Assembly (NCBI GenBank): GCA_016647705.1
Contig: CM028340.1
Span: forward strand, 11,051,001-11,115,000
DNA from: Eucommia ulmoides
Lineage: Eukaryota > Streptophyta > Magnoliopsida > Garryales > Eucommiaceae
Reading direction: 5' to 3'
Length of the DNA stretch: 64,000 nucleotides
Shown here in pieces: positions 21,100-32,799 of this stretch. The notes under the pieces are model-generated. The model worked only from the letters and a program-made list of their open reading frames with translations, was not told the origin of the DNA and ran no database searches. A program made the translations under genes and the position numbers. Positions within the stretch are counted from its first letter, which is position 1. The number at the start of each line of letters is the position of its first letter.

Positions 21100-22790
21100 T
21101 TTTCGCACAAATAAGTAGCTGATATTATGGTTAATTAAAAATAAAATAAAAATTAGCATGTAATAATTTCAAAATGTGTTTATCGTTTTCATTTATAAAT
21201 GACTCCAATTAAAAGCATCGCTGTTTTTTAATTAACTTTTGTCCCCATTTCGTGAGGTTTATTTCCAATTCATCGACTTTATCGGAAAAGTAATTAACAA
21301 AATAGAAATCAATGCATTTCATGTGTTGGATTTTTGTTTTTTTTGGGGGGGAGGGGGAGTCAAAACCTCGACATCAATGGAAAAAATTGATTCTCGAGTA
21401 TGGCGGAATTATCTACTTATTTAAAATTACAACCTACTTAGAATCCACCATAAAAGTTAAAAGAATCGCACTGAATGTTTTCATTATAAATAGAAAACAC
21501 ATTTTGTTATTCTCTAGACATATTCCTTCCGATAATTGATGCGCTTTTGCCTTCAAGAGACTATGGGTATTTCAGTTTGCTTTGTAATTCTCGGTATCTT
21601 CTCATTCTCAAATAATTTTTCTTTATCTTCCGCATTATCTAACTACATACATGTCTCTACAAGCATAGCATATAAACAACTCAACTTCTAATCACAAAAT
21701 GTACATAGAGAAATACCTCGAGCTTTTGTATCTAAATTATCACTTTTGTCTCTCGCGAAGAGTGCACATTTTTCTACATTGGTGTCGAACAAATATAACT
21801 TGTAAAACACTAAGTTTTGGTCACATGCGGGTTTGGCTTGTGGCTCAGAAATCGATTCTGATGCTTGTCCATTAGATGGGTGGTTCAAATACCGGACAAC
21901 CTCACCCATCCCATTTGAGCATGGGGATGAACACGCATTCTTTAGGCTATTGAAACTCCAACACGGAAACAAAATAATTATCTCGAATGTCACCAATCAG
22001 TATCGCATTTCTTCCCTTTAACATTGCATCACAAATCTCCATGAAATCGAATGACCTCAAAATAGTATTTCTCCAATCCTTTAGTTTCCACGCAACAAAA
22101 CATAAAATTGAACAAACGCTATCTTATTGAAACTCAAGAGCATTATATGGGGAGATTAAGAGTTGTCCAACATTATTAGAAGGCATGATTGAGATCTCAA
22201 AGGCCACTTTGGATAAGAAACGATTATTAGTGATGTCATCTGACAGTACGAACGCCTTAGGAAAGGAATTTTTGATAGCCAACATCAACATGTTTATCAC
22301 ATAAAAGATGGTGTCATGTCATGAGAATTTTCTTCCATTTTTTACCTACTTTTACCATTTATTTCTAGCAACAAAAGTTTATATTGTAGATCTGTGTACT
22401 ATCAATACGACAATATCTTTGAATAAGGTCGTTGTGATTTGCCATATGGATACATCTGAATGGCCGAAGAATCATGTGGCTTTTAGACTTCTTAAATCAT
22501 CCATAGGCAAAGTTGAAGCATGTCATTGGATAGTACAAAACTATCTTGTATTCATTGGTTAATGCAATAATGTGAGGGGAATAAAATGCTAATTCCACAA
22601 ACTTGGAGTTCCCCCATTTGCGGACTAATGTATCTCATGATTCTAGTATTTGGATTGCAGTTTGTACCACGTATAAATAAAGAAATCATGAGATTATGTA
22701 TAAAAATAAATGTTGTGAATTTATCTTAAATTAATTCATTTAGTGTTTCTTTGAATCTTTTAACTCTTACTCTTATTATTGGGCTGACGG
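21100..22790 (-). repeat. Paralogous block, copy 2, part 1
   Basis: Counterpart of 10320-11710 plus 13381-13700. It is not interrupted by the L-family LTR, so it shows the ancestral site TTGGATAGTACAAAAC near 22518. It resumes after a CACTA-derived insertion at 24150-24330. Confidence 0.6.
21688..21996 (-). pseudogene. Unrecognised conserved frame, copy 2
   Basis: A 102-codon frame with SLKNACSSPCSNGMGE, SESISEPQAKPACDQN and CALFARDKSDNLDTKARG. The paralogue (about 10860-11130, minus) encodes recognisable pieces of the same peptide but with stops and shifts. This is the reverse of the 11306-11539 frame, which is open in copy 1 and broken in copy 2. Cysteines are scattered, with no clear motif. 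I do not recognise the family and see no start context or promoter. Confidence 0.35.
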
Positions 22791-22879
22791 AAATATACAA
22801 TTGATCCCTTGGTCCAGCTTATATATTCTCATCAATGTGTAATATTCAAATGTTAAATATTTACTGACGGACGTCTCTT

Positions 22880-23530
22880 TGGTCTTAGTGGTCACTCTCT
22901 TATCCTAGTTAGCATCATGATAATACCGGTGACTCTACCCACGTAACAGGCAACCCAACTCTCCTCTAACACTACACACCATACAGTTACCCTAACTTTG
23001 TTCAACTTGGCAATGGTAAGCAACTATTAATAATCTATATGGTTAACATGGAATTATCATAAAAGGTTTTCTTCAACTTGTTTCCTTCTGGTAGTGCGTC
23101 TTTGAACAATTCCAGTGCCATAGTACATGACTTGTTCCTCCAACCAAATAGACAGTTTACACAAAATAAACGAATAACGAAAGAGAATGTGGTATATGTT
23201 TTGCATCCAGGATATAACTCCTTGTCTGCCTCTTAAAACAACTTATAAATTTTTTAAGCTTCATCATTAAGCTCATCTGTAGTCTGTGTTGGTTCCCTAG
23301 TTGACTCTTCTCCAACTTCACATTCATCTTGCCAAGTTATTCTAAATGCATCAAATAATAAATCATGAATATATTATCATTCCCACTCCATGTAACCTTT
23401 AGAGAAACCATCACATATTAAGTGGTCTTTTACATCTTCTCTAGTCTTTCTTAAGACATTAACATATGTAATACATGGGTATAATATCTTCCTCTCATTC
23501 GATAATTTTTCAAAAGAGAAATTAAGTAAT
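22880..23530 (-). pseudogene. CACTA (En/Spm) TNP2-type transposase fragment
   Basis: Minus-strand translation gives FEKLSNERKILYPCITYVNV, then TREDVKDHLICDGFSKGY, typical of the transposase-associated domain of plant CACTA TNP2 proteins (an ..RCPCxxC..K....VxxHLxxxGF..GY pattern). The second cysteine is lost. Further on, TFSFVIRLFCVNCLFGWRNK and ALELFKDALPEGNKLKK match the next conserved TNP2 segment. Stops and frameshifts separate the pieces, and no catalytic core is present. It sits inside copy 2 of the paralogous block and is absent from copy 1, so it arrived after the duplication or was lost from copy 1. Confidence 0.7.
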
Positions 23531-24149
23531 TGGTCCACCCCAATGATGTTTTAATTGCTACACCTAGACTTGCATATCCAACTCTTTCCACTAATGTTAC
23601 TCATGAATTTAAATGTGTGATACAGTCTATATATCTATAAAAATAAATAAATAAAGTTAGAGAATAAATCTATATAATAAAATCGGACATACATAAACCC
23701 CCTATATGAATCACAACCATTTTTTATTTTCCAATTAAAAGCGGTCCATATTAATTCTCTAGATTAATATAAATCTAAACTCTATATTTATATTTTACCT
23801 AACCTATCTTATACTTAATTGAGGAGGGAGAATATAGTTTTTGTATAATTGAAGAGAGAGAATATGTTTTTTCTATATCTGTAAAATTATAGAAATAATA
23901 TATGAACATTAAATTTAGTAATAATATTAAAATATTAGAAATTAAATTAAATAAACAAAATAAAAGAATAATCTACGAAAATTATGGTAATTAAATTAAC
24001 GAAAATTGAATAAAAAAACTAATATAAAAGAGAAAGGATAATATACGAAAATTTATAAAAATTAGAAATAATACATGGACGTTAAATTTAGTAATGATAC
24101 AGAAACATTACATTTATAGAAATTAAATTAAAAAAAAAATATAAAATAA
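23531..24149. other. AT-rich remainder of the CACTA-derived insertion
   Basis: No coding similarity seen. It contains two diverged copies of a roughly 180-bp phrase (GAATAATATACGAAAATT..., TACATGAACATTAAATTTAGTAATAAT and TACATGGACGTTAAATTTAGTAATGAT near 23895 and 24070). Confidence 0.3.
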
Positions 24150-24330
24150 GAAATATAATATACAAAAATTAAAGCCTTTTATTTAAACAGTTATGTTATA
24201 ATTTAAACTTTTTGAAAAATATTATTAGTGTATAGTCTTTTGACCATTGATTAAATGAATGAACAGACATTTGTACCCTTGTATAAATAAACAAACCCTA
24301 GCTTCTCTCATTTAAGCCCCAGCCACGGTT
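24150..24330. repeat. Paralogous block, copy 2, part 2
   Basis: CCCTTGTATAAATA at 24275-24288 followed by CAAACCCTAGC and a pyrimidine tract corresponds to 13875-13955. This is the promoter-like end of the block. Confidence 0.5.
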
Positions 24331-24779
24331 TATCTTTCTCTTAAAAGTATGCCCTCCGTACTCTTTTTTTCTCTTAAAAGTATGCCCATCCGTATGGATA
24401 CATCTCCCCAGGACAGTGAAAACACCTTACTGCAACAATTGATCTCCCAATTCCATGTTATTAGTCTAATTCATCTGCATAATCAAAGTATATATAAATA
24501 TCCATTGCCTTTTAAGTTACGAATTCAATATTCTCTATTTTGTTTTGTATATTCCAGAGGCTAAGTGGGTACTGTTGGATGCCGCATCAGTGCTAACGGT
24601 TGGGTCAGTGGTTTAGAGAAATAGAAAAATGGACAGAACATTTTTATACCCGCGCTAGGTTCATATGGGTATCTTGCCTGGGGATACCGGTCCATGCTTG
24701 AAACAAGAAGTGCTTCGCTAAGATAGCTTGTAAGTAGGGAGATTTAATAGACATCAACAATCAGACGGATACAGAGTTT

Positions 24780-25742
24780 TCATTTGAAAAGGCAAGACTG
24801 CTTATTTTAACTAAACACCCGGGCTTAATTAATAATGTAATACAACTCTCCATCAATGGGGTGAGTTTTGCAGTAAAAATTTACGAGGAATCATTGGCAC
24901 CACAAGTCTACCCCAACATATTCTTCAATCCTAAAGCAGCTGAGAAAGAAGTGTGTAATAGTGTTGGTTTGGAAATATCCAGCGATCTCCTTGGTGTCGC
25001 CGGCGGTGATAGCAAGGTCAGGTTTCAAGAGCATGGGACCGAAGGCGATCTATAAATAGAGTCCCAACGATAGGAAGAAACTTTCAGTTCGGTTGGGCCA
25101 TCTTGTTAGATTCCGGTTTCAAATCGCCCTGACATTGATGGAGACATCCAACCCTAGTCTAATCCCTGCGACCGTACCAATGAAGTCAGTCAACCTTTGC
25201 AACAGACAGATATTACATACCTGCTCCCTGCTATTGTTCCTTTCTCAAATGAGATGCTAGCTGAGCTAGATATTGGGCCCACTAATCTAACTGAGGTTGA
25301 GCCCATTTCAAAAAACTTCTAGCCCTTATGCAATTGGTTTGGGTCCATTGAAAGATCCCAACTCTCTAGGCACAACCATAGCTTCTCCATCTTTAATGGA
25401 GAAAGTCCACACTTCATCAGCTCAAGTGGTCTTATTTTTAGATTTAAAAGAAAGTGCAGAAAAAATACCACTCCCTTAAATCGGGGAAGAAATCTGATTG
25501 AGCTCGAGAATACCCCGGCAAGAAAAATGCAAAGAAGCCAAAGAAGGGTAGAAAATCATCCACTACTATCTGACTTCTCCGTTTCGGATTGTACTATTCG
25601 CTGTCAAAATTGTTCGCCTTTAAGAGCAGTAGAAAATGCGATGTCAATAGGAACAACTCTGGGGTGGAATATCGAAAATCATGAAGTTGACATCTACCAA
25701 CAAATCTGGGATATGGAAGAATAGTATCGCGTTGAAGCTGCT
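24780..25742 (+). pseudogene. LINE ORF1-like frame, copy 2 (frameshifted)
   Basis: Reading begins around 24835 (LSINGVSFAVKIYEESLAP), resembling the N-terminal RNA-binding-like region of plant L1-type ORF1 proteins. It stops at 25053-25055 and continues in other frames (AELDIGPTNLTEVEPI near 25258). From 25474 it matches copy 1 (PARKMQRSQRR, SVSDCTIRCQNC, GTTLGWNI). The frame ends at the copia target site. Known role: ORF1 binds LINE RNA. This copy is broken by several stops. Confidence 0.4.
25474..25742 (+). mobile_element. LINE-like retroelement block, copy 2, left part
   Basis: Homologous to 8468-8740. It is interrupted at GTTGAAGCTGCT by a copia element whose target duplication is CTGCT (25738-25742 and 31261-31265), and it continues at 31261. 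Confidence 0.6.
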
Positions 25743-25900
25743 TGTTAAGATGATTAAGAAGTGGGAGAATGAATCATATATTGATATGTAAGAACGAGGT
25801 GCAAGAATACAACGATATATACACATATTTATAAGGGAATTGGGGGTTAGGGTTTTGCTCTAATGGGCTACGTGGGCCAAACCCATATAATACATTAGCA
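25743..25900 (-). repeat. 3' LTR of the copia element (158 bp)
   Basis: TGTTAAGATG..CATTAGCA on the plus strand. It aligns with the 152-bp partner at 31109-31260. Differences include a short (AT)n length change and scattered substitutions, indicating an old insertion. Confidence 0.9.
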
Positions 25901-26419
25901 TTCCTTCTCAAACTCAAGACAGTAAGTGGGAGGTGAGGTTGAGTTTGGAAACTAGAGAGTGAAAACGTTCAGGTGGATGAGCCTTAATGAAGATGTATGT
26001 TGTCTGATCTGTTAAACTGACGAATTGTAGACGAACCATAGCTCTTAGCTCTCGTGTGGATACTAGCTGCGTTTATTTGCAACGTTTCGCTATCCGCTAT
26101 TTTTCCAAACTATTATTAGAAGTCTTTAGAAGGTCAGAGTCTAGAAAGCCCAACTTCTAGAACTTGGTGGATCTAGAAAGGGGAGGGTCACCGTCTTTCT
26201 GCAAAAACATAAAATAGAACAATGTGATGACGGATGAAGTGATAATTAGTTTCGATGTGTTTTGTACGCTCGTGGAAGACATCATTGTGAAAGATCTGAA
26301 TAACACTCTTGTTGTTATAGTGTAGGGTAGTGGCAGCAGGAAAAGAGATGCCAATGTCAGCGAGTAGCCATCAAAGTCAGAGAAGTTCTTGAATTACATC
26401 AGTCATGGCACGATATTCA

Positions 26420-27680
26420 ACTTCAGTGCTAGAGTGAGCAATCACAGTTTATTTCTTACTATACTAGGAAATGATAAAATTACCCAAAAAAAAAAAACAG
26501 TAATTAGTGGTTGAATGTCTGTCAGTGGGCTCTCCGGCCTAATCGGTATCAGAATAAGCTTGTAAGATGGGAGCAAACTGGGCTGAGAAATAAAACCCAT
26601 GAAATAAAGTACCATTGACATACCGAAGAATCCGAAGAACAATCGAGTAATAGGTAGTCCGAGGAGCGTACAAGAACTGGCTGACCTGATAAACAACATA
26701 GGCAATGCTAGGGTAAGTGACAGTAATATATATAAGACTTCCAACTAGTTGGCGATATAGAGTGGCATCTTGAAGAGGTGAACCATCGATTGGGGTAAGT
26801 CTGATGTTCGGCTTGAGAGGAGTAGCGGCAGTTGTTGAGTCAATGATCCTAACCTTAGAACGGAGATCCGAAGCATATTTCACCTAAGAGATAAAATATC
26901 CATCAGAACCAGATGACACTTCGAGGCCAAGAAAATAGGTGAGCATGCCAACGTATTTCATCTCGAAATGGAAATTGCAAAACTTTTTGAGTTTAGAAAT
27001 ACCACGTAGATCATTTCCAGTAATAACCATATCATCCACGTATAGTAAAAGAAGGATAATACTGTTGGCTGTATGGCGAATAAACAGACCCGAATCATAA
27101 GGTTTAGGAGTGAACCCAAATTTATGAATGGTAGTGCTGAATTTGGAAAATTAGGTATGTGGAGCTTATTTTAAATCGTATAAGGCATGACGAATGCGAC
27201 AAACTTTATTTTAAGGGGCATCTGAATCGGGAAGGGTATGCATATGGATTTTGTCAAGAAGATCGCCATTGAGAAATGCATTTTTGACATCCATATGAAA
27301 GAGAGTCCATCTTCAAATGGTGGTGACAGTAAGAAGTATATGGATAGATGTAAGCCTCGCCACTGGAGCAAATGTCTTTTCATAGTCAATGTCATATTCC
27401 TGAGCATATCCCTTGGCAACAAGTCGAGCTTTATATCATTCAACTGAGCCATCCGGGAGAGTATTGATCTTAAACACCTATTTGCACTCAATAAGAGTTT
27501 TTCCTGGGGCAAATCAACAATATCCTAGGTATGAGTTTTGGATAGGGCCAGAAGTGTCTCGTCCATTGCTTTCTATCAAAGATGATTAGTACTAACCTCC
27601 TTATAGGATTGAGGCTCATACAGATAAAGTATAGTGGAAAAATAATGATAATTAGTAAGATAAGAAGGGCGATGAGTTAC
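26420..27680 (-). pseudogene. Copia reverse transcriptase/RNase H (broken)
   Basis: The RT active-site motif YVDD is readable at 27031-27042 (minus strand) as LLLYVDDMVITGND. Upstream segments (MDVKNAFLNGDL-like wording near 27270-27300) and downstream LYRQLVGSLIYITVTYP and AYSDTD (26540-26760) follow copia RT/RNase H order. In-frame stops lie between segments, and the RNase H end is eroded. Confidence 0.8.
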
Positions 27681-28259
27681 CTTGGTAGATTTGAGTGATC
27701 TGGATGATGGCTCTCAGAAGCAGTCGGTGCAGACTCGTCAGACATAGGAATATCCTCGGGCACGACTGATTGAGTCGAAGGGGTGCGGTCAGCTGATGGT
27801 TTTGGAGATGAAGCTGGATCTGGAGAGGTAGAGTCAACTGGTGGTTCCAGAACGAAAAAGGGCAATATCAATTGGTGATTCTGAAGTGGACTCAACAATA
27901 CTTGAAACTGGATGCTCAGGAAATAACTTAATAGATGGATCAGTAAAGGATCTGGAGTTAGTGATGGTTGACATGTTAAATGACCGTAATCAAGAAAACA
28001 TTTGATGTTCTCAAAAAATGATATGACGAGAGATACGAAGAGTTTTAGAAATAGGATCCCCGTACCGATACCCCTTATGTTCAATACCATATACAATGAA
28101 ACAACGCAAGTAAGCCTTTGGTTGCAGTTTATTGTGTTCATGTAGTTTGAGAAGAATAAAATAAGTACAACTAAAGACTCTGAGTTCAGAGTAATCAGGA
28201 GGTTTACCGAAAAGGCATTCGAATGGGGACTAATTCTGGATTGTGGCGGAAGGAACACA

Positions 28260-29300
28260 GTTGACTGTGTACACTGCAGTTAAGGCAACATCACCCCAGA
28301 AACATTCAGAACATGATGAAAAAATGAGTAGAGCACGAACAGTATCAAGAATATGTCTATATTTGCGTTTGGTTCGTCCATTTTGTTAGAAGGTTCCAGG
28401 GCATGAATGGTGGGAGAGCGTGCCATTTTTATAAAGTAGGTTTCTAAAGGCACAATCTTTGTATTCCATTGTATTATTTAAATGAAAAACTTTGATATTC
28501 CAAGAGAATTGAGTTTGAACCATAGAAGAAAAATCAGAATATATTTGAAAGAGTTCAGATATGCTTTTCATAAGAAACAAGTACATATAACGAGAATAGT
28601 CATCCACAAATATAACAAAATAGCGAGCATCACCCATTGATGTATGAGGAGAAGGCGCCCCAAACATTAGAATGTACTAAATCAAAAAATGCCAGGAAAA
28701 TAGACTGACTTTCATTAAATGTAAAGCTGATTGTCTTGCAAGTTGACAATGAATACAATAAAATGACTCATGCTAAAAAGAACCTAACTGACCAATATAA
28801 ATAAGAGAATGTAGATGGTTGGATGAAGTGTGACCTAACCGAGATTGCCTCAATTCCATGGGTGAGAGTGTTGGGATGGATGCGGCTGATTGGTTTGGTG
28901 ATGGTGATAATGGGACTTAGAGGTGAGTGAACTCAAAGAGGTGTCTAACTTTATGGCCGGTTCCAAGGAGTTTTCTTGTCTGAGGGTCCTGCACACGATA
29001 ACTAGTTAAAGAAAAATGCAAGTCAAGTCGAAGATCACATAGTTGTCCAACAGATATAAGGTTAAACGTAAGATTATGGACCAAATATGTGTCAGGGAGA
29101 GACAAATGAGAAGTGTCAACATATCTAGTATGGCTGACCAACAAATTTGATCCATTGGTAATGTGAATAGTAGGTGCATACTCATCATGGGTTTTAGAGG
29201 AAAAAAATAGGGGCATCAGAAGTCATGTGATTGCAACAGACAGAATCAAAATACTCTCAGAATGTACTTGGTGTAGCTGACATGGCTATATTGTTACTAG
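28260..29300 (-). pseudogene. Copia protease/integrase region (broken)
   Basis: From 29216: a TYLVHNLTFNLISVGQLCD segment (the pre-integrase region) followed by LLGTGHKVRHLFEFTHL. From 28667: GDARYFVIFVDDYSRYMYLF (integrase core around the first acidic residues), the F..NTMEYKD segment replacing the usual DxGxE(Y/F), and a degraded QNGRTKRKYRHIL for the ExxN..RH region. Stops and missing catalytic acids mean no activity. Integrase normally joins element cDNA to host DNA. Confidence 0.75.
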
Positions 29301-29459
29301 TTTTAATTAGAGCCTTGGTAAGTGCGGTGCATAAACCACTTCAATCAGGTAGAGAGATGAATGAAGTTGGTGTAGCATCAGTGGCTACAACAGTAGCATT
29401 CCTAATCTTAGAATATGACCGATTGCGAGATCCTCAAGAGCGATATTGGTTCCCATTTG

Positions 29460-30327
29460 ACTGATTTTCAGATGGAAGTTTAGGGCAGTCTGCATGATAG
29501 TGGCCTAGTTATCTGCAGACTTTACACAGCCGAGAAGGACATTTGAGCAATTCATGCCCTTGTGAATAATAATACTTGTAGTATAAGGGCTTCTGAGATG
29601 GGTCGGCCTTGGCAACTTGTGTGGAAAAAGCAATTAGTGTTGTAGGAGCAACTGGTACTGCAAGAGTAACATCTGTATGAGATCCTTGTAATGTGGCAAG
29701 ACGTGTTTCCTCTTTAAGTAGATTAGAAATGATGTCGTTAAAGGAAGGTATCATGCCCCAGTATAGGATTGAAGCTCGTACAGGCTCAAATTCTTCTCTT
29801 AAGCCCATCAAGAATTGCATAATGCGTGTCTCAGTTCGGTACTTTCCATGAACATTAGCATCTTTTATGCATTCCTAGATTGGCTCATCGAGAGCCAACT
29901 GATTCCACACGGGATTCATCTGAAGTAGGAAACTGTTGACAATTTGTTCGGGTTCTCGGCGCATGCTATGAAGGGTGAAAAGAAGACGATACCGATTTGA
30001 GAGGTCTGCCCTGGTATAGCGATGCTAGAAAAGATCCCAAACTTCTTTAGTTGTATGGAGTGTACCAAATTGAAGTTTGATCTATGGGAAAATGGTGGCA
30101 CAGAACCATGTGAGAATCTAGTGATTTTTGATATTCTAGTCCTCTAAACGGTCAATGTATTTGTTAGCATCTTCGTTATCCTTTTTATTGGGTTCAATAA
30201 TATCTTAAGTCACATAGCACCACAATTTTTGTCTATAGAGGAAACTAAACATTTCTTCAACCCACGCAACATAATTAGATTCATCCAGAGTAGTAGTGAT
30301 AACCCGAGGTAAGTTCGATTCAGCCAT
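29460..30327 (-). pseudogene. Copia gag (broken)
   Basis: The start ATG is at 30327 on the minus strand (MAESNLPRVITTTLDESNY), followed by W and F residues typical of copia gag, IMQFLMGLREEFEPVRASIL, and a zinc knuckle CKVCRxLGHYHADC (29485-29526) whose fifth codon is now a stop. The CX2CX4HX4C spacing is otherwise intact. Known role: the nucleocapsid protein packages element RNA. There are at least four in-frame stops before 29820, so no full protein can be made. Confidence 0.85.
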
Positions 30328-31108
30328 AGGCGCAAAGAGGGAGGTGAACTAGTGCAAAAACCACAAAAATATAAAAGGAAGCATGTTTGGTGAGCCTCAA
30401 ATCACAAAACGGAGGCCGTGAACAGAATTAGAACATTGAAAAACCCTAGGAACCAGTCCTACTACTTGCAAAAAATTGGTATAAAAATGCCTGAACCAGT
30501 TAAAGAAAATTACCTCAAAGAAAATCGATGTGGTTGACTGTCGCTAATATGGTGATCAACTAATGACGTGGCAGTCAACAAGCTGACGTGGTGCTAAGGT
30601 GGCACTTGACTTAAAGCTAGCTGGGTGCTGACTGGACAATTAAGGCTGATGTCATAATAGAACCGCCTTGTAAGCGCGTGAATCTGAGAGCAAAATAGTG
30701 TAGCAGCTATGCGCCACACGTGAGGTTGTGTACAACTAAGGACGGTGGTGAGTTTTGCGTGGTTTGAATCGCCTCATTGAGACGGTTTTGGTGGTGTATC
30801 ATAAGGCGGCTTTGGAGCCCTAGTTGAGGCGGTAGAACCCAAAATACAAGATGGCGAAGGGTAGTGGAATTGTGGGCTATTTGAGGCGCGTGAGGGCGCG
30901 TCTAGGCTCCGATGATGGTGATTCTGGTGGCTTTTTGTTTGTCTCTACAAGGAAAAGATAGCGGTGGGGTGGTTGTTGATACCAGAACAGGGATGAGGCC
31001 TATAGTAGCAACGAGAGTCTCGTGAGAATAAGAAAAGTGGTGGAGGAAGCTTTAAGTTGCAAATATTTTAGCGAGAACAGGTCCAGGAAATATTTGCTAT
31101 TGATACCA

Positions 31109-31260
31109 TGTTAAAGTGATTGAGAAATGGAAGAATGAATCATATATTGATATGTAAGAAAGAGGTGTAAGAATAAAACGATATATATATATATGGAAAG
31201 TGAGGGTTAGGGTTTTGTCCTAATAGACCACGTGGGCGAAACCTATATAATACATTAACA
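31109..31260 (-). repeat. 5' LTR of the copia element (152 bp)
   Basis: TGTTAAAGTG..CATTAACA on the plus strand. Immediately to its left is TTGATACCA, the complement of the iMet primer site. Confidence 0.9.
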
Positions 31261-32188
31261 CTGCTAATTAGATCGAAGATTTACCATAAAGTTGTGGGTA
31301 CTACTTATTTCTAGTGTTCATTGGGAGTGGATCAACCTCTAACACTTTGGGAGCGAATGCAATTGAGGACAAGTTGGCTAAAGCATGAGTGAATATAGCT
31401 ACGTTTTTGTGATTGGTGCCCTAGAAGTCTTGTGGTTATAGTGTTCTAGTGGTATTTCTTTTTTTAATCCTACTAGCGAGAGGGTGCTGGTTTCTGTGTT
31501 AGTCTTTTGGTGAGTTCCAGGTGCTTATAGAGGGGTATGATATCGTGTGGTGAATTTGTATGTTGAAGATCTCAGAGCCTTATCCCCATCTTCCCACTTC
31601 ACCAGTAGGGGAGCTTGAAATAATAAAGGTCGAGCATCAGTGTTTGTTAAATCTAGCCCGATTGTTTTGTTTCAAGTCAGTGGACAAGTTAAGGAAGATG
31701 GTCTTCCTGCTTTCATGACAGCAGGCAGCAACAGTAGCGATAAGCCAGGGGAACTTACCAAAATATTGAAGGAAGATATCATGAGTTTAGGGGCAGCAAC
31801 TTCTAAGGCTCAAAATAAGTGAATTGTATTTCTCGAGTTGAGATTTACCTACCGAATATTAGAGAAATCATCTGAAACTGTAACTCCAATGCTACAAATT
31901 CCTCAAGTTTCAGTTGAGTCGTTAAAAGTCCAGTAATTTCCAAATCATCGGGGGCATATTCGATTCCATACAGAGGTAAACATCTGAATCTTTAACTCCA
32001 ATGTTGAATACATAAAGCCTTTGAAGAAAACTGATCAAAATAGAGGTGTTTGAACTATTTGCAATCCCCAATTGGAATTTGAGATAGAGAGGTGAAGCGC
32101 CCTCCCATTCCTTTCCACGCCAAAAGCTAGTTGTTGTAAGGATTGGCTTTGTTTCTTGTTATCGAAGATTGGTGCTGAATTTAAATCA
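31261..32188 (+). mobile_element. LINE-like retroelement block, copy 2, right part
   Basis: Continues copy 2 after the copia insertion, matching 8741-9755 up to GGTGCTGAATTTAA. It lacks the 88-bp duplication of copy 1. It contains the short frame 31640-31822 (SGQVKEDGLPAFMTA..SKAQNK), open in both copies, with no recognised function. Confidence 0.6.
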
Positions 32189-32567
32189 AGGCAGCAACAG
32201 ACTATTAGATTGTTTGGTATTTTGACAGAGTCCAGATTTATCGCTAGCTTAGTGACTTCAACTCAATAGCATTTTTAGTGATATTATGGCCAACAGTTTC
32301 GTTTTTCTGAGCTTGGATTAATAAGTAAGTGGTGTGTGTCTTTTTCCGAGCCAAGGTTTTCTAAACGGTTCCTCTCTGCGTCAAAAAGACTAGTTGATTG
32401 TCAGGAATGGATTTGTGTTGTGGGGCTGTGAATTCGTGACAGATTGTAGCGATGGATACATCCGATTTTAAGCCATGTTGGTATTTCGGTACTCGCCCTT
32501 TACTCTTTCAGCTTTGAGACAACGACTAGACTCTATTTCTGCAGCAACTGGTAGCAGCCCTGTGCAC
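32189..32567. other. Short unrecognised spacer
   Basis: Sequence after the LINE-like block has mixed composition and no repeat partner in the window. No frame stands out. Confidence 0.3.
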
Positions 32568-32790
32568 AACTAGAAAAAGTTTTTTTTTTTTTTTTTTTAC
32601 TAAATATAATTCATCTTGTTTTTTTTTAAATAAAATGTGATTGTAATAATATAAATAAGATATAATCTCACTTAAAATTTATTATGTCATAAAAAGTATT
32701 TTTTATCTTACTATTTTAATAAACTGTGATAATAGATTATAGTTTCTATCACATTTATTATTTATAACTGTGATTAATTGGTAAGGGAGG
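32568..32790 (+). mobile_element. Possible CACTA-like left terminus
   Basis: AACTAGAAAAAG followed by a long T run and repeated words AACTGTGAT, ATGTGATTG and TCTATCACA resembles the left end of a CACTA element (CACTAGAAAAA plus subterminal GTGATAA repeats). The first bases are not a clean CACTA, so this is tentative. The words match those at 9757-9832. Confidence 0.3.
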
Positions 32791-32799
32791 GGAACTTAA

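Larger units (their letters stand above)
25743..31260 (-). mobile_element. Ty1/copia element with CTGCT target duplication
   Basis: A complete insertion of 5518 bp. The plus-strand left end is TGTTAAGATG (25743) and the right LTR ends CATTAACA (31260). The direct repeat CTGCT flanks it exactly. The tRNA-iMet type PBS reads TGGTATCAATAGC on the minus strand beside the right LTR (31096-31108), and a purine tract lies beside the left LTR (25901-25918). Gag, protease, integrase and RT/RNase H follow in copia order on the minus strand, all with stops. It is related to the remnant at 828-3115. Confidence 0.92.
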
